Positions 1 to 12,362 of a stretch of 64,000 bases of DNA are shown here, in pieces. The position numbers and the translations under genes were made by a program. The notes beneath the pieces were generated by a model, which worked only from the letters and a program-made list of their open reading frames with translations, made no database searches and was not told where the DNA came from. The stretch comes from Ilex aquifolium. Its lineage: Eukaryota; Streptophyta; Magnoliopsida; Aquifoliales; Aquifoliaceae. Location: NCBI GenBank assembly GCA_951799425.1, contig OX637393.1, forward strand, positions 13,002,744 through 13,066,743, written 5' to 3'. Positions within the stretch are counted from its first letter, which is position 1. Each line of letters opens with the position of its first letter.

Positions 1-1368
1 TTGTGAATGGCAATACACTGACCGTCCTTTACTTTTAAAACAAAGGCTCAAAGCAAAGTTACTTACACTTTTCCAAAGGGAAAAAAAAAAAAAAAAAACA
101 AAGGGGCGGACCCTACAATGAAGAATTAAATTAGTCTTACCTATTTGAGAACCTTTTTTGTCATCTTTATCATATTCAAGGACTCCAATACATGCACTGT
201 GTTAATTCCAATGACAATACACCTGTGCATCAATTCATTTAAAAGTCATGAACTTTTGTTTTTGTTTTATTTTTCTTTCATCTCTAAAAATTGGAGAAAC
301 TTTCCTTTGTTTAATGTTATAATGATGGGGTTGCTATTTTATTTGATTATGTCATATTCGGTCAACGAATTAAATTTTTTTTTATTAATTTTTTATGGGT
401 CTTGTTGACAAATAGACACATGCTTTACCCATACAAATTACTAATATTAATCAATTATTTTCTCATGTTGATGCCACTTTGATTTAATTGCTATAATTTG
501 TAGAGGGTATTTGTACAACTCCAATCCTAGTCTCTAGTGATTTACACGATAAAATATTTTTTTGTGATGTACATATTTTTTGTTAATGTTGGTAGATGTG
601 AATTTAAATTACTTAATTTTAATAGTAAAAATAGAATTGAGACTTGAATGCAACGATTAATGGTGGGTGATCTATACAGATACATGTCGGTTAGTACATC
701 ATATTGATTAATCACATAATATCTAATTATGAGCATTTGATGTAATATCCCGATTTGAAAAAGTCTATGGACTAAGATGGATGGTTGCCACCAAAGTGGT
801 CCCTTCATTAAAATTTGTAGATTGTTCTCATGTTTTTGTTACGGGATAGTCTTCAAATTATAATATACAATTACATATCCAAAGGGGATTATTATTTATT
901 TTAATTTAAAGATGTCATAAAAATATCTCGATTTAAAAAAATTTATGAGTTGAGATGGATGGTTGTCACCAAAGTGAACCATTAATTAAAATTTGTAGAT
1001 TTTTCTCATGTTTTTGTTATAGGATGGTCTCTAAATTATAATATACAATTACCTATCCAAAGAGGGTTATTGTGCATTGTAATTTAGAGATATCATGAAA
1101 CATTGCATTAAATGTGCAATAGTTTAAAAAGATTTTTTTGCCCAAAGGGGATAGATTTTTTGAAACTTGAATATTCTCATTGGTTAGTTTCATGAAAGAG
1201 AGGAACTATAGCATATTGCATTGTCTGCCCAAATGGGAGTTTGTAGTGATGTATTTAGATCTTCTTAATAGAATATGACTTACTATGTTCAAAGCATATT
1301 TTATTTATTTATTGTCCAATTTTGTTAACTGTTTATATTCTTTTTGCCTTGAACACTCTCTTTTGCTA
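1..1368. other. AT-rich spacer, no gene seen
   Basis: Only short open frames without recognisable motifs occur here. The stretch contains homopolymer runs, including a long A run near 80-98, and a tandem duplication described separately. It directly precedes a copia gag remnant, so a decayed 5' LTR could be hidden in it, but I could not align it with the LTR-like sequence at 4782-5225. Confidence 0.5.
741..1100. repeat. Two-copy tandem duplication, about 176 bp
   Basis: Copy 1 spans about 741-916 and copy 2 about 917-1100. Both share the words GATGGATGGTTG, CACCAAAGTG, TCTCATGTTTTTGTTA and TATAATATACAATTAC in the same order. The copies differ by scattered substitutions and small indels, so the duplication is not recent. 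Each copy ends near a purine-rich word (CCAAAGGGG or CCAAAGAGGG) resembling the polypurine tract of the copia element downstream. Confidence 0.75.
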
Positions 1369-2223
1369 TGAATAACAATAATGTCAATATTTAGGTTCTG
1401 ACTGGTTCTAATTATAAGATATAGAAGCAAGATATTGAATTTGCCCTGAGAATTGCTAATATAGATTTAGCTTTGAAAGAGAATGAACCACTTAAACCTA
1501 CTAGTGAAAGCTTCCATGAAGTAAAAGAACTTTATACAAAGTGAGAGAGATCTAATCAGCTGAGTATGATTGCCATGAAAAGTTCTATCTCTAAACACCT
1601 TATGAGTGATTTGCCTGAAATCAAGAATGTCAAAGAGTTCTTTATAACTGTAGGAGAGAGATACAAAACATCTAATAAGACTGAAGCTAGGGACCTAATG
1701 AATGAACTAACGAGTATGAAATATGACAATGTAGGTGGTGTTAGGGAGTATATTCTTAAAATGGTTCATGTTCAAACCAAGCTCAAAGCTTCAAAATTGA
1801 TATTCTTGATGATTTCATTGTTCATCACACTCTTAACTATTTACATCTTGAGTTTAGCCAAATCAAACTACCTATAATACCCAAAATGAGTCCTGGACAA
1901 TAAATAGTCTTATCTCCAAGTGTGATTCTGAGGAAGAAAAAGTTAGAAAAAAAAAAAGAGTGAAACTGTCATTTGTTTCCCAGCCTAAATCTAGTATCAA
2001 AGATGAGTGTTAGAAAAATAATAGAAAACCTAATCATAATACTCCAAAAAATGGTTGGCATTTCAAAAGGTATGGTAATGATCAGAATGTGGAAAGTCCT
2101 AAAGTTGTTATTCGAAAAGATGTCAAGTATTATTTTTGCAAGAAATAGGGTCATAAGAAAAGTGCGTGTACTAGATTCAAGTCTTGATTAGAAAAGAAGA
2201 ATAAAGAAGAAGGTAATTCACTA
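1369..2223 (+). pseudogene. copia gag remnant
   Basis: The frame opens near ATGAATAACAATAATGTC and shows copia gag features: a LTGSNYKIWKQDIEFAL-like start and then a helical region with SKHLMSDLP, FITVGERYKTSNKTEA and LTSMKYD, typical of plant copia gag (UBN2-type). A stop interrupts it near 1543 and frame changes follow 1800. The CCHC zinc knuckle near 2120-2160 is broken: the first Cys reads as Tyr (YYFC), there is an in-frame TAG, and GHKKSAC then supplies the His and last Cys. It would have packaged element RNA but cannot be functional now. Confidence 0.75.
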
Positions 2224-2264
2224 GCTTTGTTTGCTTTGAATTCAATTTAGTTAATGTCCCATCA

Positions 2265-2690
2265 AATTCTTGGTGGATAGGTAGTGGGGGCTTCTGTTCA
2301 TATTATCATGACTTTGCATGGGTTCATAAGAAAACGGGAGCCAAGTGAATGGGAAGTCAAGCTTAAAATAAGAAATAGTAATGATGTCCATGTTGAGTTC
2401 ATAAGTACTGTTAGGTTGAATTTAAATACTAGTTCTCAACTTGTTTTAGAAAATATGTTTTATGTGCTGTCATTTAGGCGAAATTTGATTTTAGTTTCCT
2501 TACTTGATAAAATTATATATAGTTTCAATTTTGGAAATGATAAAACTCAATTGTCTTTAAATTCCAAATTTGTTAGTCATTGTATTTTATCAGATGGTTT
2601 ATATAGGACATGTTTGGCTGTCAATAACGAATATGGTTTTTCAAATAATAATGTTAAAATTTGTATCCAAAAGACCTCTAATTAAAGAAG
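2265..2690 (+). pseudogene. copia protease and pre-integrase remnant
   Basis: The plant copia protease usually has WWIDSGAS(V/C)H. Here the reading is WWI-G-SG, then one extra G shifts the frame, then ASVHI. The catalytic Asp codon has therefore become Gly, and a +1 frameshift sits inside the DSGA box (2271-2295). The frame then stays open from 2284 to 2685 through a copia post-protease region (LENMFYVLSFRRNLILVSLLDK) and the start of the pre-integrase segment (SDGLYRTCLAVNN). Confidence 0.75.
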
Positions 2691-3500
2691 ACTCTTCATA
2701 GTTGTGACATAAAACGTTTAGGTCACACTTCTAGGGAAATAGTGAAAAGGTTAATAATGAATGATATTTATCTCCTTGATTTTGGAGATCTTGAAACTTA
2801 TGTTGACTGCATTAGAGGTAAATTAACTAAGACTAAGAAAAAAATGAGCAACTTGCAGCTTAGATTTTTTAGAAATCATTCACATTGATATTAGTGGATC
2901 TTACTCACGTACTTTGAATGGAAATAAATATTTTATTACATTTATTGATGATTTATCTCGTTATGGAAATATTTATTTAATTAATAAAAAAATTTGATGC
3001 TCTTGAAAACTTTAAAATTTTTAAGACTAAGGAAGAGAAACATTTAGGAAAAGTCATCAAAATTGTTAGGTCTGACCGTAGTGGTGAGTATTATGGCAAA
3101 CATGTTGTGTTCAGACAGCATTTGATACCATTTGTCAAGTACTTGCAATGATGTGGGATTGTTGCCCAATATACAATACCTAGTAGTCCTGAGCAAAATG
3201 GTGTGGCTGAAAAGTGTAATCGCACCCATAAAATATGATGAGTAAGTGTCATTTACCTAATTTCTTTTGGGGGTGAAGCCATTAAAACAACTTTGTACAT
3301 TCTTAATAGGGTTCCTAGAAAATCTATTTCAAAAATATTTTTTGAATTTTGGATCAATAGGAAATCAAGTCTTGATTATTTTTGTGTCTGGGGTTGTCCT
3401 ACTGATGTCAAAATCTATAAATTTTTTATGAAAAAGGACATTACCTTTGCAATTAGTGTTCTTGGTAAGTATCTTTCTAAACTAGGATTAGATTATTGAG
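2690..3500 (+). pseudogene. copia integrase remnant
   Basis: An HHCC-like N-terminal segment is visible (KRLGHTSREI, later YVDCIRGK). The catalytic core follows in broken frames: first acid in HIDISGSYSRT, then FIDDLSRY, second acid in RSDRSGEYYGKHV, third acid in PEQNGVAEK, then YILNRVPRKSISKI and CVWGCPTDVKIY. These are the usual plant copia integrase landmarks in order. Stops and frameshifts near 2995, 3150 and 3235 make it inactive. Confidence 0.8.
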
Positions 3501-3584
3501 TGACAGCTGAAAAATTATGAGATACTTGCAAAAGACAAAGAATTGCATTCTTGTTTATGAGGGTTAATAGTCTTGAGATGATTT

Positions 3585-4053
3585 GTTACTCAGATTTAGA
3601 TTTTATTGGTTGTCTGGATGTTTTAAAATCCACTTAATGATATATTTTCATGTTAGTTAGAGGAACAATAACATGAAAGAGTGTTAAATAAACTATCACA
3701 ACTTCTTCTACTATGCAAGATGAATTTGTAGCTTGTTATGGAGCTGCAAGACAAACTGTATGGCTTTAGAACTTATGATAGTAGATTCCATCTCTAAAGC
3801 ATTAACAATTTATTGTGATAATAGTGCAGTTGTATTCTTCTAAAAGAACAACAAAAATTCTAATTGGTCTAAGCATATGAAAATTAAATATCTTTCAGTC
3901 AGGAAATTAGTGAAGAAATGTGACATTTTGATTGAACATATTGATACAAAATCAATACTTGTTGATCCTTTAATCAAGGGATTGAGACCTGTAACTTTTA
4001 AGAAACATGTTGACAACATGGATATTTTGAGGTTTTTTGATGTACTTGGTTAA
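3585..4053 (+). pseudogene. copia RNase H remnant
   Basis: Shifted frames give YSDLDFIGCLD, SSTMQDEFVACYGAARQTVWL, IYCDNSAVVFF, NSNWSKHMKIKYLSVRKLV, IEHIDTKSILVDPLIKGL and FKKHVDNMDILRFF. This is the C-terminal RNase H of plant copia polyproteins, in order, ending with a stop near 4053. It lies directly after integrase sequence, so the reverse transcriptase segment of roughly 1.5 kb has been deleted. Confidence 0.78.
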
Positions 4054-4769
4054 TGAGAGTTTATTTATGTGTTAAAAACTTTCATATTGATTTAATTCCA
4101 TATGTGATATTTGTTACTTATTATGGTTGAGATACATCTATTTGATGATATTGGGATGACCATTATTATTGTTAGCACGATATTCTTGCTATACGTTATA
4201 TGTGCAAATTTATAACACGTCATTTTATACAAAATCTTAAGATTTGGTGTATATCTTAAGTATGATTGTTTTGTTAATGGAGTATGTCTCTGATTACACC
4301 ATTGAGAAAATCTTGAGTTTTTTAGTTTGGAGACATATTAGTTTATTATTGAAGCTAATTGATTTTTTTAGCTTATTGTTGAAGCTAATGAATTTCTCAA
4401 GCTTATTGTTGAAATATGTTGTTAAAGAGAAATTATATGGAGGACTGACAATGAAAATAGTTTGCTTATCTAATCACATATTTAGGTGTTATTTTATTAC
4501 TACATTATCACGTCTTGATTCATGTCAATAAGATTATTATTTTTTGTAATCATGGATTGATTCTATGTCAATAAAGGATGTAAAGACTGTCATGGTTCGA
4601 AAATAGTAGTTTTATTAAACCGAGTTGTGTTTGAGATGTTGTCTCATGACCATATTTGTTTTATTGTGGCCACATTAAATTTTTTGTTTGATTAGCCCGT
4701 GAGTCATTTTTCAACAAATAATTTTATTTTTTATTTTTTATTTTTTAAATGGCTACAATTAATGTTGCC

Positions 4770-4781
4770 CAAGTGGGAGAG
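4770..4781 (+). other. Polypurine tract, copia remnant
   Basis: CAAGTGGGAGAG directly precedes TGTTAGAATTTTTCC, the usual tract plus TGTTAG start of a copia 3' LTR. Confidence 0.65.
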
Positions 4782-5225
4782 TGTTAGAATTTTTCCATAT
4801 TAGACTTTCATTAATTGATAGTTAATTTTGGGTTTGTGAAAAACAAGCTGAATTTATGGTCCAATGAGATGAGCCCAATATTATGAAGTGATCTATTTTG
4901 ATGGGCAGATATACATCTTTTTAATTGATGTGGTTGAGGCGGTTAAGTGTTTGCCTTAATCTAATTGTGGTCTGTAATGGGAGAGCCCATTAGATTCATT
5001 ATAAATATCAGGTTAGGTCTTCTCTCCACTTCATAACCTAATTTGACTTGTCCCATTAAGAGTCGCCTATTGCTTTGAAGAATGAGAGGAAGATCTTGTC
5101 CTTCCGCGAAAGAAACCTGAAGGTCGAATATCATGACTCACAGAGGTATGGTCTAAACCTATATAATCTAAATTTTGTAATTTAGGTGTTCTAAATTTCA
5201 TATACGAATCATTAAAATTTTTACA
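4782..5225 (+). repeat. Probable 3' LTR of the copia remnant
   Basis: It starts TGTTAGAA after a polypurine tract and holds a TATA-like box (TATAAATAT, about 5000-5008) followed by a pyrimidine-rich leader. The right border near TTTTTACA is uncertain. No second copy exists in the window for comparison. Confidence 0.5.
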
Positions 5226-6294
5226 TAGTCTTCCAAAAAAGAAATCAAAATTGGAGTTGATTTAATTAGTTGAGAATAATAACTTTATTTAAATCATAAA
5301 TTGAGTTTTCATAATGGAACCCTCTGGTCAACCACCTAAAAACCTTGAGAATCTGGTTTATATTAAGAAGGATTTTGAGAGTATCATTCTTCGTGAAGTT
5401 TTGTGAACATAGCTGAGGGGTCGATTGGTTATGAAGCTTAATTCATTGGTCACTAGCGATGTCAAAGCTACTATGGAGTTCAAAAGCATGTCAAGACATG
5501 AGGAAAGATACAAATTCATAGAGTTTGAAGTTGGTGGAAGTCTTTTGAATCTTGTATGTGTCAAGTCAAAACTAGTGGAGTTTTGTACTAGACTAAGTCA
5601 CACAATTTTTTCCATTTTAGATTTCTACGTAGGAATTGTCTAATCTATCTTGCATGATCCAATTTTTTGGTTAACTGAAACATGTTATGTCGATGCATAA
5701 CATTATATTTATTATAGGTATGGTTGAACAGTCTCATTACTTGCATGCAATTTTGTGTCCTTATTACCACATTTTGCTTGTTGTTTAGTCCTCATAATTC
5801 CACAAAGATTGTGAATTTAGTTAATTGGTATTAATAATTAATACCGTAAATGGTTCAAACTATAAATACACCTCTTTTAGGTTTGTCATATGGTAATTTC
5901 ATCGTCCCATTAGACTTTCACCGAGGATTATTGATTTTGATACATTTAGATTTAATTGGAAGGAACATTTTCTGTGTTGTATAAAGGGCTTATAAGATAT
6001 TTGTGGCTACCATATTTTGCAACTTTCACTAGATTATAACTTTCCATTAGGGTAATCTAGGAGTTTAAATGCTTGATGCGTATATCAAATGCAATTGAGA
6101 TTGAATACGAAAATGGTATTGATTTGCATGTTTTTGTTTTCAGTTAGTTGTTTTATATAATCTTATTGATTTTTCCTTATAATTTAGTATAATTCCTTAA
6201 CTCGTTGTTTTCTCTTGGACCAAAGAATATTTGGAATTCGTTGGGAATCAATTGTTTTAGCCAATGAGAAGATACATGACACATGCTTGTTTCT
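5226..6294. other. Spacer without recognisable gene
   Basis: An open frame at 5425-5643 and a preceding ATG near 5314 do not match a family I know. A TATA-like word (TATAAATAC, 5861-5869) lies upstream of a leader-like stretch, so a decayed LTR is possible, but paired ends were not found. Confidence 0.4.
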
Positions 6295-8060
6295 AATATT
6301 GTAACGCCCCAAAACACACCCTGGACGGCATTACTAACCAAGATCATTCACAACATGAGAGCGACTAAATAAATTCCATAAATAAAGAAATTTCATTCAT
6401 CATATATCATGTCCATAGCATTATCCCAAAATAATAAGCCAAATCATGGCGATTACATCCCAAAAGAATTAAACTTAACTTAGCAACGGAATAACAATTG
6501 ATTATATTTTACATAATCCCAAAATAACCCTTCAATCTAATACAACGAAGGACCGTCGAGATACCCCCCTCCGGATCTCCCTTTACTCGTCCTCTAACTG
6601 ATCCTCTTTTACAGCATCACCTGAAAAATGTGTTGGTTTGTAGGGGGTGAGCACTAAGCTCTGTAGGAAAATTCTCCCAAACTCAAACAAGGTTTAGAAA
6701 ACATGTAAAACAAGTCAGTCCCATTTCACAAATATCATATATAACTTTGGAAGTAAAACCAGGACATTTCAATAGATCTCAGGTTTAAGGAACAACAGTA
6801 ATTGAATGAATAAGTGGAACCACTATACAGTTAACAAACCATATTCAAAGATAATCCAATCTACCATACATTGTTTCCACAAGTTCTCGCGGAATCCCAT
6901 ACTTCCCCAAGACTCTTGTAGAAACCGTCTATGGTAAAATGAACAATAACCAATATACAATTTCCAACTTTAGGCCATTTAGGAAGGGCGCCTTCCGATG
7001 CATTGTCCCATACCAATGCACCGGCCAAGGCGGTCCAACCCATAATCCCATTTATATTAGTTCATCCCCGTCCCATGTATGTTGATTGCTTCTCATGAAT
7101 CTACCCAACGATTATACCTAGTCCACCAATTACAATCACAATCACAAACACTTTAGGAAAATGCGTCTACCATCCCTCTGGCAGTGACGAGTCCCTTCCC
7201 AGGAAAAGTATACCATCCCTTGTTCGAACTCCAGTGAACGATAGTGGTCGCATTACCACATGACAACCCACTACAAGTGTTAGGAAACCATCACCCCCAC
7301 TGGGATAGACTAACCTCTAACACTCTACGGCATCTCTCGAAGGCAATCCAAGTCCATCACAACAACCATACAAATGAGGAAACCAAAATATTCTCAAAAA
7401 AACCCCCAATTTTCTCAAGTAGTTGTACAAAGAGCAATATAAGAAAATGTACAAGAGATCATCATAAATATCATTTTGTTGTTCAATATGAAACACTAAA
7501 GTTTTGAAATCAAGAACCTATGAGTAATCAAACTTTGGAATCATTACAAATGAATATTAAGCTTGGAGTATAAAGAATAAAGGCGCACCAAGCTTGAAAA
7601 TCATGGACAAAGGAGAAATTATGATTTAACGGAACAATCATATATGAAAATAAATAACAAACGACTATCAAGGTGTGAAATCAAGAACAAATGATTATGA
7701 AGCTTAGAATCAAGACCAAAAGAACACTCAAGTCTTGGAACCAAGAATAAAGAATATCAAGTATTGAATATCAAGCTTAGAATTCAAGACAAAGGAACAA
7801 TCATGTATTGAAATCAATAACAAAGGATAAGTCAAGAGAAAAACACATCTCCCTTGAAGACTAGGGTTTGGTAGGAAATAAGGAGATTCAAGGGTTACCC
7901 AACAATCACAATATTTTCCACATGGCATCAATTGCAAGAATAGCAAGAATTAAGGATTTGATAGCATACATATAACATTTAGAGTGAAGAGATACATATA
8001 AATAAACCTAGCCTCAATGTAAAAGAATGGAAGAAAACCCCTACCTCAACCAAGTATCTC

Positions 8061-10534
8061 TGTGACGCCCCATTTTCCGGGGGTCCTGTATTAACCGTTG
8101 ACAACCCATCAACTCGCGGAAATACCCGTGAATGTCGCTTAACCCGACACCACATCAATAACATCCTTAAACCGAGGTTATAATCCACAATGAAAATTCG
8201 GTTCAACATTCATTCGATCCAACCCCAGTCCAACTCCCCATGATTCATACCCCATTAGGGTCCAATTTGATCATTGGAGGGAAGGAAAAACATAGCCCAA
8301 AGGCTTGGCAAAGAAAACAAAAATAAAAAAAAATTCTGAGTTTTGGAGGGTGTACCGGTACGCGTACCGATACGCTGAACCCACTGGACATCGGCGTACC
8401 GGTACGCGTACCGGTACGCTCTGCCTTCTGTCTGTCTACGTACCGGTACGCGTACCGGTACGATTTTGCCAGTTTTGCCTTTTTCCTTTGTTTTTCACTT
8501 CCAATCCATTCTAATACATTCCTAACTCATCCAACACATGTATAATACGATTTTTCATATAATACACAACTTATACAAGTTCTATTACATTTAATTCCAT
8601 AATTTACACATCAAAATGGAATTTATACAAAAGTTTTACAAAAACTCGAACTAAGGCCACATGCCGGCCCCCTTCATTCTTGATGCTCTCCAAGTGAGCC
8701 ATCCGCCGGTGTAAACCCCATACCTGAAATGTTTCCCGTATAGGGTGAGCCAACGCCCAGTAAAGTAAACCCTACCAGGGCTACTCTCCCCCTAGATGCT
8801 CATGCTCATGCAACATTCATTTGCAAACAATCATTTATCAAAGGGACATGCATTCTAAGTTGGAATGCAACATACCATGCCATGAAATGAGATGTCACTC
8901 ACTCATGCATTTTAACCCGAGTTCTCACCGACTCATACAACACGATGCAATGCCAAAGTGTTTCATTTCATCATTTATGTTTACATCAAATGATATTTTG
9001 AAAACTAGGGTCTTTCTTGGGATCGGACTTCTTTATGGACTTAACCAATGGTCTTCCACACCCGTACACTTTATGGGCTCTTATACCAACGGAGTGCACC
9101 CCCCAAACACCGGGTCTTTCACCCGAGAGGTCGTCATGCCTCTTCTTGCTCATCCCGACCCAATTTATCATGAAATCAAGCGGCTTAGCTAGGTCTTCGA
9201 CCCAACTTTTCCCAAGCCATACTGTCAATCCCCAAGTGTGGTATTGACATCAACCATGCACACACACCCATGTAATGAGATGCATATGCAATGCCATGTT
9301 CCATTGCATACAACATAATGCTCAATATATATATCCATGGCAAATCATATCAAAGCATATAAATACCATATTCCCATGAAGCTAACACATTAGCAACATA
9401 TCCAATCAACACAAGACTTAAGCATGCTATACATAGTCATGTGTCACACACTTTAACATACAAAAGGTATTTAACAACACCTTCAAGGCAACCATCATGT
9501 TATCACATAATCATTTCATTCCTATGACAAGGCTCAATGTACACAACTAGCACCTCATCATATAAACACATAACATATTACTATATGCCAAAATTCCAAG
9601 AATGACCATCATATAAATACATAGCATATCACTATATGCCAAACTTCCAAGAATGACACAAGGAACCTCTATATATCGAGTTCAAACTAGAACTTGAATT
9701 CAACCATTTTTACCTCCCTTTTCATAACCATAGGTAAGTGAACCCTATAGTTCTATACACACCTACCCACCCACATGACAACATAGGTGAAAAATAATCC
9801 CAAGTAGGAGAAACCCTACCTCTTGAAGTGTAATTCACCCGAAGGAAGCTTCAAGAACACTTTCCAAGCCCAAGACTAGATTTCCCCCAAATCTCCTCTT
9901 TTGGATCTTCGGTGAAATCTCTTGCTCTTGGTGTGGTTGCGTAGCCCTCGTCGATGTGATCGACTTTAGCTCTTGGTTCGACGGAATCCGAGCGACGGAA
10001 CTCCGGGAATCGATGGAGGAAACTTGGAGTTTTAGGTTTTCTCTCTTTTCTCTCTTCTCTCTCCTCTCTCCTCTCTCTCTTGGCCGGCCAAACTAGAACA
10101 CAAGGGGAAAGAAAATCTGATTTTCCAGATATTTACCCCTATTTATAGTTTTAAATACTCGGCCCACGTCGTGCCACGTGTCCCTCGCTTAATCGGGTCC
10201 GATTTCGTCCCGAAACGATTCATTTAATCCCGGTTTAAGTTCAAATTAATTTTATTTGAACTTTAACTTAATTTTAAGGAAATTTTATAAAATTTATTTA
10301 TGGGGACGTTCGTGAGGTCATTCGCCATGCAGTCACCTCGAACGACGTGCAAAATCCGACTACCTCGGAATTCGACGAAATTTGACAAGGTGACTCGTTT
10401 TCGCGATACGAATTCAACAGCGAACTCCGTTTCCTCATCCGAGGTCTAAAACATGAGTATTTTAAATACGCATTATAGTGGCAAATTACTATTTTGCCCT
10501 TTTTGGAAAAAGTCCAAATTTCCCGGGTTTTACA
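8061..10534 (-). mobile_element. Solo LTR, family B, nested in the A LTR
   Basis: It starts TGTGACGCCCC and ends GGGTTTTACA, with the target duplication ATCTC at 8056-8060 and 10535-10539. A related LTR lies at 21400-23806 in the opposite orientation. It has no coding potential that I trust; the short frames inside are fortuitous. It carries a GTACCGGTAC word array at 8352-8461. Insertion into the A LTR makes it the younger of the two. Confidence 0.9.
8352..8461. repeat. GTACCGGTAC palindrome array, B LTR
   Basis: Several perfect GTACCGGTAC palindromes, often joined by CGC (GTACCGGTACGCGTACCGGT), lie between GGAGGGT and ATTTTGCCAG. One copy is altered to GTACCGATAC. Confidence 0.9.
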
Positions 10535-10848
10535 ATCTCTAGCAACCCAAGCTTCAAAGACTCCCTTTTCCCCTTTTTCTTGCTCCCTTGCTACTTTCTC
10601 TTTTGGTTCTAAGAGGTTTGAGTGAGGGTGAAGTGAAATTATAGAAGAGGGAATGGATGGAGAAGTGAAATCTTGAAAACTAGGGCTTTGATCTTGTAAA
10701 TTTTTGTGTTTTTCTCTCCCTCTTTTGCTCTCTAAGGGTGCCTAGGGTTTGGATGGGTGAAATGAGACTAAAAAATTTGACATTAAGTATTTATAGTGGA
10801 GTTAGGACCGACTGTTCGCGAGTTGAAAATTTCGGATTTTTACAGCGA

Positions 10849-11006
10849 CTACCGGTAGCTGATTTTGACTACCGGTAGCTCGGGTACATTGGCACTCGAC
10901 TACCTGTTGACTACCGGTAGCTCGGGTACACTGGACACTCGACTACCTGTTGACTACCGGTAGCTCGGGCACACTGGACCATTGACTACCGGTTGACTAC
11001 CGGTAG
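10849..11006. repeat. CTACCGGTAG array, period about 43 bp
   Basis: Five perfect CTACCGGTAG words start at 10849, 10869, 10911, 10954 and 10997. The last three intervals are 42-43 bases and contain AGCTCGGGTACACTGG-like filler, so this is a minisatellite built around a palindrome. It lies just upstream, in LTR sense, of the TATA box at 10787-10796. Confidence 0.9.
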
Positions 11007-11511
11007 TCACTGCCCAGATTTTCTGCTTCAACTTCAAGTGCAGTTTTGACCCATTTAGAGGTCGAATTGGAAAATTTTCATGAGTGACACTTTTGTAGCC
11101 CTAGATGTCTAATACTTCTTTCCAAATTTCAGATCAATTGGAGTTAGGAATAAAAAGTTATGATCGAAATACTAGAAGGTGTCCCAACTCATTTTTACCC
11201 AAATTTTCTTTAAGTGTGTTTTCACTCCGGAATACTTCCTAGCTTCCAATACACCCCATATTACCTCTCCCAAGGTTGTTCGACCTTCCGGATTCAATGG
11301 AGAACTTATTTTGACCTAAAAGTATTTAGAAACTTCCATAATCCCTCTTCTCAAGTTTACACACCTTCGAAACTCAAACTTCCCCAATCCATTTGTATCT
11401 CTAGTTTTTGCTTTTATTCATACCGTCACTACACATATCCACATTTTTACAAAATTATTTACTATATATCTATATACCTATATAAAATAAAATGCGGGGT
11501 GTTACAAATAT

Positions 11512-12362
11512 TTTAGAAGAGGTTTTGAATATTCAAATCCTTGATTTTTGTTAACTTGGGTATAAGGAATGGCTAGAATTTATAATCAAATAAAGATTAT
11601 TTTTTTTAATAAGCAAACTTGTATTTTTTTAAAATCCAATATATACAAAATACTAGAAGCTCCCATCTTGCAACCAACAACCTTCCTTGCTTAGCTCCCC
11701 ATGACAAACATGGGAGTAAAGAGGGCTAATTGAAATGGCGGTTTGGTTCATAAAATTTAAGTTTCTTAGAACGTTTTTAATAGGTTCTCTATTCCCACTT
11801 AATTATCTATTTTAGATAATCAACTCTTAAAATTTCACCTCCAATAGGATAATCGAATCTCACTCTCTATATTTGAAAAATCAAGCTCATTCTATACTCT
11901 ATTTTTTTTTTAACCAAAAGAGGATATATCTGTCTTTTAAACAAAACTCCTCACTTCACGTCCCTCAACGCTCATTATGTTGAAACCAAACTCTTCACTT
12001 CTTCTGAGACTCCAAATGAGATTTCTCCAAAGAAACTAATTTGAGATCAAACCACACAAGGACTACATCAAGCTAGAAAGATTAAATGAATTTCTTACTT
12101 AAGTTGTTTCTCTCTGCTGATTGATACTCTATTGGCACCATTCCAGTAATATCAAACACTACACAAGCACTATTGGATTCCATTCCTCAAGTTGGTCTAC
12201 GGTATATGTATAAATTTCAATAGTTATTACAACAATGCTGTGTATAAAACATTTCAATATTCCACTTTAGGTTCATGTATAATAGATGATGAACTAGGGC
12301 TATGCAATTTGATTGGCTAGGAATATGGATTTTTGTTTATCAATAGATTTGAATGTCATTAA
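11512..12362. other. Spacer, nothing recognised
   Basis: AT-rich sequence between the A solo LTR and a Tat/Ogre fragment. I see no domain, LTR end or RNA gene. Confidence 0.4.

Larger units (their letters stand above)
1369..5225 (+). mobile_element. Decayed Ty1/copia retrotransposon remnant
   Basis: Plus-strand fragments follow the copia order: gag, zinc knuckle, protease, pre-integrase HHCC region, integrase core, RNase H, polypurine tract, LTR-like sequence. Protease-integrase-RNase H is the Ty1/copia order; in Ty3/gypsy, integrase comes last. Every domain carries stops or frameshifts. The reverse transcriptase is missing: the integrase tail near 3490 is followed within about 100 bases by RNase H motifs. 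No 5' LTR or primer-binding site was found upstream. Confidence 0.8.
6300..11506 (-). mobile_element. Solo LTR, family A, split by a nested LTR
   Basis: It begins TGTAACGCCCC and ends GGGGTGTTACA, the inverted 11-bp ends of family A, and is flanked by AATAT at 6295-6299 and 11507-11511. No internal region lies between the ends, so it is a solo LTR. In sense orientation it reads on the minus strand. It includes a TATA box on the minus strand (10787-10796), a CTACCGGTAG array just upstream of it, and imperfect AATCAAGAACAAA-type repeats at about 7480-7850. Without the nested insertion and its duplicated target it is about 2.7 kb, longer than the A copies at 14316 and 19434. Confidence 0.9.

Noticed and set aside
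5425..5643. 72-residue frame downstream of the copia LTR-like sequence, possibly a gene
   Set aside because: No recognisable family and no supporting context; kept only as part of the spacer.
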